From positions 7,588,769 to 7,652,768 of the forward strand of contig CM059624.1 in NCBI GenBank assembly GCA_030435675.1: 64,000 nt of DNA. Reading direction: 5' to 3'. The translations under genes were made by a program, and so were the position numbers. This document shows, piece by piece, positions 1-9,715 of this stretch (positions within the stretch are counted from its first letter, which is position 1; each line of letters opens with the position of its first letter). This DNA comes from Steinernema hermaphroditum (lineage: Eukaryota > Nematoda > Chromadorea > Rhabditida > Steinernematidae). The notes beneath the pieces are model-generated. The model worked only from the letters and a program-made list of their open reading frames with translations. It was not told the origin of the DNA and made no database searches.

Positions 1-2478
1 AAGCCGACCAGGAAGATAGCGTAGATCATCATGAAGCGGATCATGTCTTTGAGGATGATCGTGTAGACCATCAACACAAAGGGTCCGACGAACTTGATGG
101 CGCGGCAGTAGTAGAGGAAGTGGGTGGTGGTGAAGATGACCGAGGCGACGGAGATCCAGTTGTCCACAAGCAGCATGTTGGCGCCGAAGCCGCAGAGGAA
201 ACGGAAAGGAACGACGAAGATGATGAGGATCAGGGAGATCTTGTACATTTGCTTGGCGGGAAAGTACTTCTACAAGACCGGAGATGAGGGATTTGAAGTG
301 AGGTTTCTGGGTGAGGTTTCTGGGCGGTTTCTGGGTCCACACAAGCAGAAAGGTCAAGAGTGCCTTACCAAGACTTGCCACCACCGTTTCCAGCCGATCC
401 TCTTGATGTCGCGGGCCTCCAGAAGCAGTTGGCCGACCACCATAACCAGAACCGCTGGTTCGCAGAACATTCGAATCTGGAAGACTGTTTAGGGTTGCAG
501 CTGGACTCTCCTTACATATCCGAACCATCCCGGGCCGCTGTAGTTCCAGAGGTGACACGTGTCGCGGTAGAAGTAGGAAGTATCTGCAGAGGGGGAAGGT
601 TAGAACTGAGGGAGGGACTTTCAAGGACTCATTCTGAGAGGTATCGTGTAGTTCAAATACTGTCCGTTGATGGAAATGGCGCCTCCGGTGATCACCTGAA
701 ACGACGGCAGTGGCCAGGAAGAGGAGTGGCGCCTTACGTTTGTGGTTTTGGAGAAGGGCCGATTCATGAAGGCCATGAAGAAGACGGCGTAGTAGGTGCA
801 AAAGGCCATGAAGGACCTCCTCCAGCTGAAAGTGAAGGTTATCTATGCGAAATGAAGACCCTAGGTACTGTTTCCTGGCGAAGTACTCCCACTTCTTGTC
901 GAGCAGCTCTCCCAGGACTCCGTCGAGGAACTCCAGATGCTCCGGCATCCCCTAAACTATGGTATGAGGCGCTTTCTCCAACCCGGAGCCCTACTCCGTA
1001 GACGACGAGCGAGAGGGCGCTATCCTCGTTCAGTTCCCCGTTTGTGTTGATCGTGTCCAGCTTCGCGAGGGGGTAGGAGACGTTCGAGGCGCTACGGTAG
1101 AGCCAGCCCTGCTGCGACTCGAGCTTCAGGATCTGGTCGAAAAGGGTCTTCTTCCCCAGTTTGGCCGCGAGGGTCAGCGGGGTAAGGTTCAGCTTGTTGG
1201 GAATGTTGAGGCGACCGCCTGAGAGATACGCCAGCCGCAGCATCTCCAGTTTGTCGTGGATTACGGTCAGGTGGAGTACCGTATTCCCGTTGGTGTCCTT
1301 GAGGTTGGGGTCTCCTCTGCGGGCCCGGAGAAGACGGTAGCAATCGAACTGATTGGTGCAGGCAGCGAAGGCGAGAGGGTACTCCCCGAAGTACATTTTA
1401 CTGGACAAGAAGGCTTCGTGGGTGGGTTACTGTGGCACTCACCCCGTGTAGTTTGTCTTGAGGCTCAGCTCGACGTACTCGTGCTCTAGGGAGTCCGTCC
1501 GGCTGTTCTTCTGGTCGTCGCACCCGAAGAGCGCCCCGTAGCACCTCTGGTTCACGTCGGCCCCGTGCGCCAGTAGGAAATTCACCATGTAGGGATCCTC
1601 GTTGATGATCGCCAGGTGGAGGGGAGAGAGACCTGGGGCCCTATCGGTGAGAGGCGACAGAGTATACGCCTACCGTAGTGGTCCTCGCTTATGAAGATGT
1701 CGTTTATCATCTTCGGGTATCGCATCATCAGCTTCGTGGCCAGTTTGTTGTGCAGCAAAGTCCCCTGGATCATGCAGGTCCCCACGAGGTTCTCGCCCCA
1801 CTGCCCTGAAGTACCCGATTTGGAAGTGTGTCCTCCTCGATCTCACCTCTTTCGTCCAGTTTCCAAGTGATCTCTCTGTACTTCGACTCTCCCCGGCCTC
1901 CTTTCCCGCCGCCATCAAGTAGCTTCAAAGCTGCAATCTTTTACTTTTTTTGAGTTTCAGGAACCGCGGTCCACCTACCTTTCTTGAGATCTCCCTGGTT
2001 GACGCCCTCCTGGTTGAAGTCCTCGAGGATGTTGGGTCCGCTCTTGCCCTTTCCCTTCTTCCGGTAAAGCGCCCCCAGCATCGCGTTCCTCTCCTTGTTC
2101 CTCCTTTTCACCAGTTCCGCGATAGCCTCCACCTTCCCTTTCCCTTGGTTGTACATGAAGTCTTTGAGCTAGAATTTGGAACTTTGAATCAAGGAACGAA
2201 TCTTCTCCATATGTTGCCTAGAGGAGGGGCCCATTTGACGTGGCGCCAAATGGCAGTCAGCAAATAGCGCTAAAAATGCCCCCTGACCCCCTACTAACCT
2301 TCTCTTCGATGCATCTGTCGATATGGGTGTGGTCGCCCTTGTGGAGGGCATGCCGGATCCAGGGGATGAGTTCTCCGCCGCCGTGGAGGTCCACGAGCGA
2401 GTAGAGACGGTACTCCTTGTCGTCGAGTCTTCTGGCGTGGCCCTCCTCCTGTTTGTTGCTCGATTCCGCCGCTCCCAT
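1..2478 (-). CDS. TRPV-type cation channel, OSM-9/OCR family (3' end off window)
   Basis: Sensory cation channel subunit of the plasma or ciliary membrane. The model begins MGAAESSNKQ at 2478, a possible N-myristoylation start, and runs leftwards through about twelve exons. Early exons (2299-2478, 1979-2168, 1847-1930, 1674-1805, 1443-1632, 995-1400) encode the N-terminal region with ankyrin-type repeats; KMYFGEYPLAFAACTNQ and DPNLKDTNGNTVLHLTVIHD are hallmark TRPV ankyrin sequences. Exons 869-939 and 738-825 give the linker and S1 (MAFCTYYAVFFMAFMNRP). Later exons give an extracellular segment with YRDTCHLWNYSGPGW and further membrane spans. The last visible exon ends in S5 (CRAIKFVGPFVLMVYTIIL), so pore, S6 and C-terminus lie outside the window. 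OCR is favoured over OSM-9 on the S4-S5 wording, but this is from memory. Splice phases agree across the first eight exons; exons nearer the left edge are less certain. Confidence 0.9.
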
Positions 2479-3778
2479 CGCGAACGAAAGACTCCGTCAA
2501 ATGGCCATTGGCAGGTGTCCGCCGCTAACTCAATTACTTGCCTGCGCTATCGACCGCGCAGCCGACGCCCTCAAGGTGCGTTTCGGGACCTGATTCCGGA
2601 AGAGGTCCCCTGAAGAGGCTACAGACGATGGACAGAAGACGCTTCGTGGGAGAGCGGACCCCGAGGAATTCGTCGCGGCGGCGGTCGCGTGCGGAGACGG
2701 TCGTTCGCCGCGGATTGTGCGTGAGAACATAAATGCGTTTCTCGGGAAACGCCCGAATCTCGAGACCGTTGCCAACACTCTTGTTTTCCGGGCATTGCAG
2801 CCAGAGCGATCCTAATGCCCCCAAATAGGAAATTACAAGGGTACCGAGCACAGGTGGACGACTAGAATTCGATTTCGGTGCGGGTCGCCGAACCACAAAT
2901 TCTAGGGGATCTTGAAATCCGACAAGTGACATATCCTCGAGAACTCAACTATTTTTGTATGTTTGGGTTACAAATCTACTAGGACTCTTAATTTATTCAT
3001 TTTGCGAGGATCTAGAGGTCATGTGGAACCATGCTCGAAGTTCTTTATTACTTTTTAGATATTGACTACCAAGGGCACTTCTAGGTAAGGACAACCAGGT
3101 TTGTAGTTGCGTGTCAGATCTAATCAGGTAGAGTTCAACAATTGTATCCGAATTATGTTCCCCACACTTTGAGACACATTTCATTAAGCAGGTCAGAGAC
3201 TAAAACGTCATTTCTGCACTGGAACCGAAAATGGCATTTGTTGACCTCGAGAGAAATCATGCTGCTTTCGCCGATACACCTGCTCGAGGAGGTCGGAAAT
3301 AGCTCAATTTCAAATTTCGGCTCAGAGCATATTTCCAATTAAAGGGCTTCAGTGAAATTCCATTTGGATCCATCGAATCCCGCTGCTGGCACGGCACTTC
3401 GCACTGTTTGTGTTTATGAGGTTTTGTCGGGTATTGAATGTCATAAACACATTCGGAGTGAAACGACTTCGAATGTGCACCTGCTTTTGGTTTTATGGAC
3501 CCGTTTGAGTCAGTGAGTCATGTAATCATACAAGAGAAAACTTATTTGGGCCTCGGTTTTGTCCCTTCTTGTCAAATTGGAGGGTAGTCACGACAGAATC
3601 CAGCAAACAGTTTCATAGAAAAAGGGTGATTTATTTCGTAATATATTACTTTATGGGTTTATTTCTCGATGTCCACAAGCACACAGTCGTTTATTACACC
3701 CGATGATACAGTGCATAAAGTGTCCCGAGGCGACCTTTTATGTACAGGAAGGCACCGTGGAGGGGCGTGACGAGGAAC
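2479..3778. other. Intergenic region: TRPV upstream and copper-transporter 3' side
   Basis: No supported gene. It holds the upstream region of the minus-strand TRPV gene and, at its right end, the 3' flank of the minus-strand copper transporter. A minus-strand AATAAA (TTTATT on the plus strand near 3630) lies about 150 bases past the transporter stop and could be its poly(A) signal. Reading frames here are short and show no family features. Confidence 0.6.
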
Positions 3779-4378
3779 CTAGCCGCAGCACGTCTCAATC
3801 GTCGCAGCAGACGCGGCGGACGCCTCGAGTTGGGGGAAGAGGACACGAAAGGTCAAGTTGGCGAGCACCTCGCCGAGTACGGTCGCCACGCAGAGCCACA
3901 CATTGAAAGTCATGAAGACGAGCATGAGGAAGTAGCCGATGGTGAGTTGCACGGCATGGAGAACGCCGTCCGCCAGCAAGAAGCCGTTCAGCCTGGAAAG
4001 GAAGGTTACTGTAGGCATTCAGTCTATCTCTTCTTACCTTTTGACGGCCGAGTCGGCGACTTCGGCGCTCTGACGGTGGTGGCGACGGAAGACGCGGAAC
4101 CAGCGGATGCTTTCCAGAAGGAAGCACAACGCGACGATGATCATGCAGGCGATGAGGATGCCTGCGAGGTTACGGTAGGAGGACTGTAAGATGGACGTAC
4201 CGATGGTGGAGTCGACGTCCCAGAACTTAAAGAGAATGACCTCTTTGGTTCCGAAGTGGAAGGCCATTGCGTGGCCCATGTCCATGTGGCCGTGGCCGTG
4301 GGCGCCGGTGGAAGTAGCCGGAGCTGCCGTGGAGTGCATCTCGTGGTTGTGGTGTCCGTGGTTGTGTTCGTGGTCCAT
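3779..4378 (-). CDS. Ctr-family high-affinity copper transporter
   Basis: Copper uptake protein of the Ctr/SLC31 family, expected to act as a trimer that passes Cu(I) across the plasma or endosomal membrane. Two exons, 4038-4378 and 3779-3992, give 184 residues. The extracellular N-terminus is rich in His and Met (MDHEHNHGHHNHEMH, then HGHGHMDMGHAM), the usual copper-collecting region. Three membrane spans follow: LAGILIACMIIVALCFLLE; LTIGYFLMLVFMTFN, which carries the MxxxM filter motif (MLVFM); and a last span around LCVATVLGEVLANL. The C-terminus ends ETCCG, a Cys pair where many Ctr proteins end in HCH, suitable for handing copper to chaperones (inference). The intron carries TACAGTA. A 3' splice site (CCCTCAG) lies eight bases before the ATG, so a 5'-UTR intron or spliced leader is likely. 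Confidence 0.95.
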
Positions 4379-5782
4379 CTTGGATCTGAGGGAGACGGGG
4401 GTTAATGAGGAACGAGGAAAGATATAGGCTCGGAGCGGGAGAATCTAATCAAATCAGCTGCACTGAGAAAGATAAGATTTGGTGGAGAAGGGAGGGAGGG
4501 AATCGCGAGAGTGGAAACGATTCTTGACTCCTCTTCTTTTCAGAAGAGCATCTTTTTCGTTAAAACTCGGCGATACTAAAGGGTACTTTCTGTTGGGAAA
4601 CGCGCCGAGTATCCGGCAAAGGACCTTCAGTGGAAGGCGAATTAGGGGACTAAAGTGCACGAGTACAGAGAACATCGAGAGTTCCGTCTCATGCTGGAGC
4701 GAGCTCTGAATCAACGAATCCGACTGGACGCAGGTCTAACACCATAGTTTCCCAAAAAGTCGCGCGAAACCAGAAATATAATTATCAGAGTCGACGTCTT
4801 TCGGCGCGGGCGATGACCAGAAAGAAGCCCGAGTGGCGCTCCTTCACGATCCAGTTCGGCCAGAAGCTGGTTTGCAGCGACTGCGCACGCCCCGAGAGAG
4901 ATCGCGATGGGATTAAGTGCGATGTTTATCGGCCCAACAGCGATGTTTCATTCAGAGGCGCCGAGAAAAAGCGCCAGAATGGATCCAAAAAGCGGACGAA
5001 AACAACTAAATGCCATTCCAAAGCCAAAAGCAATGCGGCGACGAGAGACGCCAATCGATCGATCGCCGCGGCGAGATGGGAGAAGTGGTGCGCGGCGCCC
5101 GAGGGCCGACGAGGTCGTCGGACGTGACAGAAGCGCCTGAATAAACAGATCGGAGGAAGAAGCGTCTCGACGAAAGCGAAGACGGAACGGAGACGACGGA
5201 AGCGCGACGGGTCGGGAGTGGAGTGACCTTGGAGAGCGGACCACGCGGAAGTTAGCACATAGTAGAGTGCAGAAACTCGAAGGTACAGGCGGAACATGGA
5301 ATCTGGGAGAGGGTAGGAGTGTAAGGTGACTGCTCTATTTCCTGGGGGAACAAAAGGAAATTTTGGAAATCATAATACATAACCTACAGTAAATTCCAAT
5401 CGAATGGACGTCACGTGCAATGGGAAAGTAAAGTGATGAACAATATTTGTTTTGTCTTCTGTGCTCGAAATCGGATTTGCAGGAAACTCAAACTACACAA
5501 TCCATGTTACACTCGAAGAGAATGACCGTGGAGGGGTCGGGGATAGTTAGTGAGTGTGGGGAGAAGGCGTGACCGAAGAGAAAACGGGATTCCGAGAAGG
5601 CGAGGAGAGAAGGCAGGTGAGAAAATATGAATTCGTCACTATTTGCTTTTGGCTTCATTCCGTCGCTTTTTGCAAAACAAGTGCTGCGTGGTGATTGGGG
5701 ACACATCGCCTTTGAATGAAATAAGCGGGGTGTTACAGGATATCAATTTATTGTCGCATTGAATGACCATTCAACGAAGTGT
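4379..5782. other. Intergenic region with a hydrophobic minus-strand reading region
   Basis: Lies between the copper transporter and the acetylcholine receptor gene. Minus strand 5297 to about 4790 has hydrophobic stretches in two frames (MFRLYLRVSALYYVLTSAW in one; FGMAFSCFRPLFGSILALFLG then NIALNPIAISLGACAVAANQ, broken by a TGA, in another). It could be a small membrane-protein gene with unresolved introns, a pseudogene, or chance. A minus-strand AATAAA (TTTATT near 5744) sits about 40 bases past the receptor stop. Confidence 0.35.
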
Positions 5783-7627
5783 TCAACTGTTGACGGCCTT
5801 GTCCATCAGCTCTTCGGTGAGGAGAAGGTCCTCGGGGCCTCCGAGGAGCATCGTCATCGCGAACGCGACGGTCCCGATGATGTAGAAGATCATGATGAAG
5901 CGGTCCATGATGCGCGTCGCCTGCTCCCACTCGTTGTTGAGCTGCTTCAGATAGTGTTCTGCAAGACACAACTCATTGGCGCTGTTCTGAGGACCGGTTA
6001 CGGTAGAAGATAAAGGACTCGATGGTGTCGAGACGCTCCTTGATGCGGTTGACGACGTGGAGGACGCAGTCCCGATTGGGACACTCGGCCAGCCTCAGGG
6101 CGCCGGCCTTCTTCTCCCCGAGGGTCCGCGTCCGCTTTACGGACGATTCTCTATGTCGGTTGACGATGACTTCGGCGCCGACGACGGCGCCCCTACGGTA
6201 GACGTTGTGCTCCACGGCGTCGACGTCGAAGACGTAGGTCATCTCGGTCTGCAAGGAGGCTGCAAGGCTTGTGAAAGGTACCGTACCGTACCTTGCCGTT
6301 CTTCTGGGTGATAACGTTCTTCTGCTCGTTGAGTTGGGTGGCGACGATCCATCCGATCCACGGATTCCTGGCGACCTTTTCGAAGAGGAAGTACTTGAGA
6401 CGCGGGTCGAGGCGCAGGCCTGAGTTGCCCCGCATCTGGAAGGCGAGGGTGAGGGTGGTGGTGTAGGCGGCGAGGAAGATGATGAAGATGAGGCCGATGT
6501 AGTACTTCCCGATGAGCGGAATGATCTCCGAGGTGGCCGGCACCTCGTCCGACACCATCATCACTGCAAGCACGTGTTCCTATGGTAGCGTCGTCGCGGA
6601 ACCCACTGATGATGGCCATGGAGAGGAGGGCGGTGACCCCCAGGGAGACCTTCTCGGTGTTCTCCCCGGTTGAGGAGTGGGGAGTAAAGAAGCCGACGAT
6701 GGTGACTACGGTGATGAAGGCGGAGGGGATGACGAGGCTGAAGATGTAGTAGGAGGGCGAGCGCCGAATGACGAAGAAGTAGGTGATGTCCGGGTAGGCA
6801 TAGGGACAGCAGTCGTACACCTTCTCGTACATCTTGAAGGCGTAGTCAATGAGACTCCACTCCGAGTTCTTGATGTAGTAGTCCAGGTTGTCCGTCCGGT
6901 TCATCGGCTCCAGCTGGATCTTGCTGCCATCGAACGTCCAGCTGGCCAGGGTGAGATGGCACACTTGCTGAACAGGGGGGTCTACGGTCTCCAGTGGCAT
7001 CGGTCACCTGGTCAAAGGGGAACTCCTTTAGGTTCAACGTGCACGTGATGTCGGTGATCAGGGAACGGAAGAGTGTGACGAGGCCCGTGTGCTCGACGAT
7101 CACGTTCGTCTCCAGCTCGTTCTCGTCCACGTTCATGTTGGCACTAAACGCCCCACTAGAAGAGGCCTCCCACAAAAGACTTATTTGTTGTAGACGACGA
7201 TGTCGGGCTTGAAGATCAGGTGCGAAGGAACGTGAATCGTGTCGAGACCGCCGAAGTCGGCGGGGTCCCATCGGAGATACTCGTCGTGCCAATACTGAAA
7301 AAACCTTCCTTCGCCAGATGCTCTCTGAATGGTTACCATTTCGAGCCACAAGTAGATGTTGACGATCTGGTTCCTCTCGTCCACTTTCAAGATCTGTTTG
7401 AGCCAGAACTGCACGGATACGGTAAGAGCGTGGGAGTCGTTCCTCACGGGACGGATCTCCTTGACGTAGTCCTGGAAGATGAAGTCGAAAAGGCGTCGGT
7501 ACTCGTTCTCGTTCGGGTCGTGCTGAAGGGAACCGTTATGCGGGGCACAGATCTGTGCGCAGACATATCCGGTGACGAGTCCTGAGTGGAAGAGGAGAAG
7601 AAACGCCGCGAGGAGCGTCCTACTCAT
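5783..7627 (-). CDS. Nicotinic acetylcholine receptor alpha-type subunit (ACR family)
   Basis: Subunit of a pentameric acetylcholine-gated cation channel. Seven exons (7337-7627, 7185-7294, 7008-7143, 6607-6967, 6292-6563, 6002-6248, 5783-5958) give 530 residues. An N-terminal signal peptide (LLAAFLLLFHSGLVTG) is followed by the ligand-binding domain. The Cys-loop spans CTLNLKEFPFDQQVC with the required 13 residues between cysteines, and VYDCCPYAYPD supplies the vicinal cysteines of an alpha subunit. TM1-TM3 follow (M2 region EKVSLGVTALLSMAII), then a long cytoplasmic loop and TM4 (FIMIFYIIGTVAFAMTMLL). Family features are clear, but the exact C. elegans orthologue is not assigned. Intron 2 (7144-7184) needs an ATAAGT donor, since no GT site restores the frame; splicing is either AT-AG or disrupted. 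Intron 1 is 42 bases, in frame and stop-free. Confidence 0.93.
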
Positions 7628-9715
7628 TTCAGAGTCGTTGAAAAAATGAGGAGTCGACGCGGCAAATGATTGGATTTGAGGCGAATAGGTTCGCCTCGGA
7701 GGCGAATAATCAGAAGGCGGAGGCGACGAGGGGAAATGAAGCCGCGTTTTTGATTACAGGCAACCGAGGGGAACATTTCTATGATTGCTGAAGGGAATAA
7801 GAGAAGAAACAGCTTTCAATAGAGCAGGATTTGAAGGACTGCCAGAAGAAAGAGTATCCAACACAAGTGCAGAGCTTGGTGTACATCTTGATGCACATGA
7901 ACGATCCACGCCTAGAGGCTGTGGGTGAATTTAGTATCGTCTTGAGGACATTCTTCGTATTGACTCTGTTTCATCAGTGTCGCTGCAAAGATCAGCACTT
8001 CTAGGTGGTCGAAAAGTCGCCCCAAAAGTCGCCTTCCAATCCGCTTTTCTCTCTCCAAAAACCCTAAACGAACAAACAACGTCGTTTGTGATTCCCCTCG
8101 AACGACTTTTCCACTGGTCCTCGCCTTGCCTCGCCCCGACCGTTCCTGTTCCTGCTCTGTTTTGCCTCCGCCGCTAATCCCACTTCCGTCCTGCACGGTT
8201 CACCGCCTCTGTCGCCTCCTCAAACACCGATCGCGCAGTCCTAGCATCTCCTTCCTCGTCTCCAGGTGGTCTCCTCGCGCGCCAGAGTGACGATTCGATC
8301 GATCGGCGCCGATCGTCGATTCGTTCTCGAGGAAGGCGCCGGCAGCGTTCCTCGTTTTCTCTTCCGGCGGCCACGGAGAAATGATAATCAGCGGTCCAGC
8401 TGTGGATGGACCCGAGGAAGTGTCGTTTCGACGCCGCCCGCCTCTTTGCGCTCTTATTTTCGCTGTGTTCGTGCTTTGAATATATCGTTTACGTGTCCCT
8501 CTAGGTGTTCCTCTATTTATCTGGGGTGAATGGCCAATCCTGATATGGTTCGAACATTGGGAATATGGGAGTCATCCTCAGTTCAAACCATCCTCATCAG
8601 TCTCAATATCCTAATCCTCGCCACTTTTTACTTTTACTTTATTTACTTTATTTCCCGAATCAAAGGCTTTTCGCCTTGCAGGACACCGACCTTCGGGATG
8701 ACTTCTCATGCGACCGGACTCCTGGCGTCGGACATCTTGTTGTCAGCGGTGGTGGGACTACGGCTTCCGGGTGTTCCAATTCCCTCTGGAAGCTGGAACA
8801 GTCATAACTGACACGGGGTTGGCCATATGATCAACCAGACACTCAGAGACGACTGGATGGACCGACCGCTCGCCACCGCGACACAAGTGAGAGTCAATCC
8901 TCGCTAATCTAACCAAAATCACGGAATTTATGTGACAATTACTTCCAAACACATAAATACGCCAAATATTGTCATAATGTCACTTCTTGAAATCCATCGA
9001 AGATCGAAGAAGATGGATTTATTTCTGGTCACGCTAGAGATTCTCTAACCTTCTTTCCTTGGCCACTCTTTTTCGTATGATAGATTCATTAGTAAATGGC
9101 ATTTGCTAACATTTCAAGACGAGTTTATCATAGTTTATCAGAGCAAAAAAAATGGAAAAAAAGAACCTATCGCTATGGCTATATTTACATCTAGGATTTG
9201 CATATGGATCGCATCTTTCGAAAAGAATTCGAAAGACGGCATGGGATGATAATATCCAAGAATCGCACTCCAACGACAGCTGCTTCCGTTCGGCGCCGAG
9301 ACTGTCAACAAACGAGAGTTCAGCCGGGAGTCCATCGAGCACTTCGTTTCGGAACATGTCCGAAACATGCCTTGTCAAACAAACGGCAAAGGCCTTCCAA
9401 ATTGTATCGAAATTCCTCCGATTCTTTCCGATCGGCACCGCTCGCAATCAAATAGTAAACTCTCGACCGTGTGTCCCTCCCCATCTTCTTTTCAACGGCG
9501 CGGCAATTCCGCGCGACTGCAACTCCGTTTATCCTCTCCGCCACCGCGATCGATTTGCGCGCGTTCCCGGCGTCCGTTTCGCGCTCGGTTGTGCCCGAAG
9601 GCGACCACCCACGATCTCCGGAATCCCCTTCCAGATGTGCTCGTCGAGATAATGCTCCAGCGGTTCTGCTCGCACCTCTACCACTTCCCGAATCCGCTGA
9701 ATCGACTACCTCACG
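7628..9715. other. Divergent upstream region of nAChR and INX-10-like genes
   Basis: Head-to-head intergenic region of about 2.1 kb that should hold promoters of both the minus-strand receptor and the plus-strand innexin. A 93-codon plus-strand frame at 8530-8811 has a hydrophobic run (LNILILATFYFYFIYFI) but no splice context or family match, so it is not called. No RNA gene or repeat was recognised. Confidence 0.5.

Noticed and set aside
6241..7000. 253-codon minus-strand frame within the nAChR gene
   Set aside because: Real receptor exon 4 read through the next intron into a wrong frame.
8530..8811. Small hydrophobic frame between nAChR and innexin genes
   Set aside because: One hydrophobic run only, no splice sites and no family resemblance.
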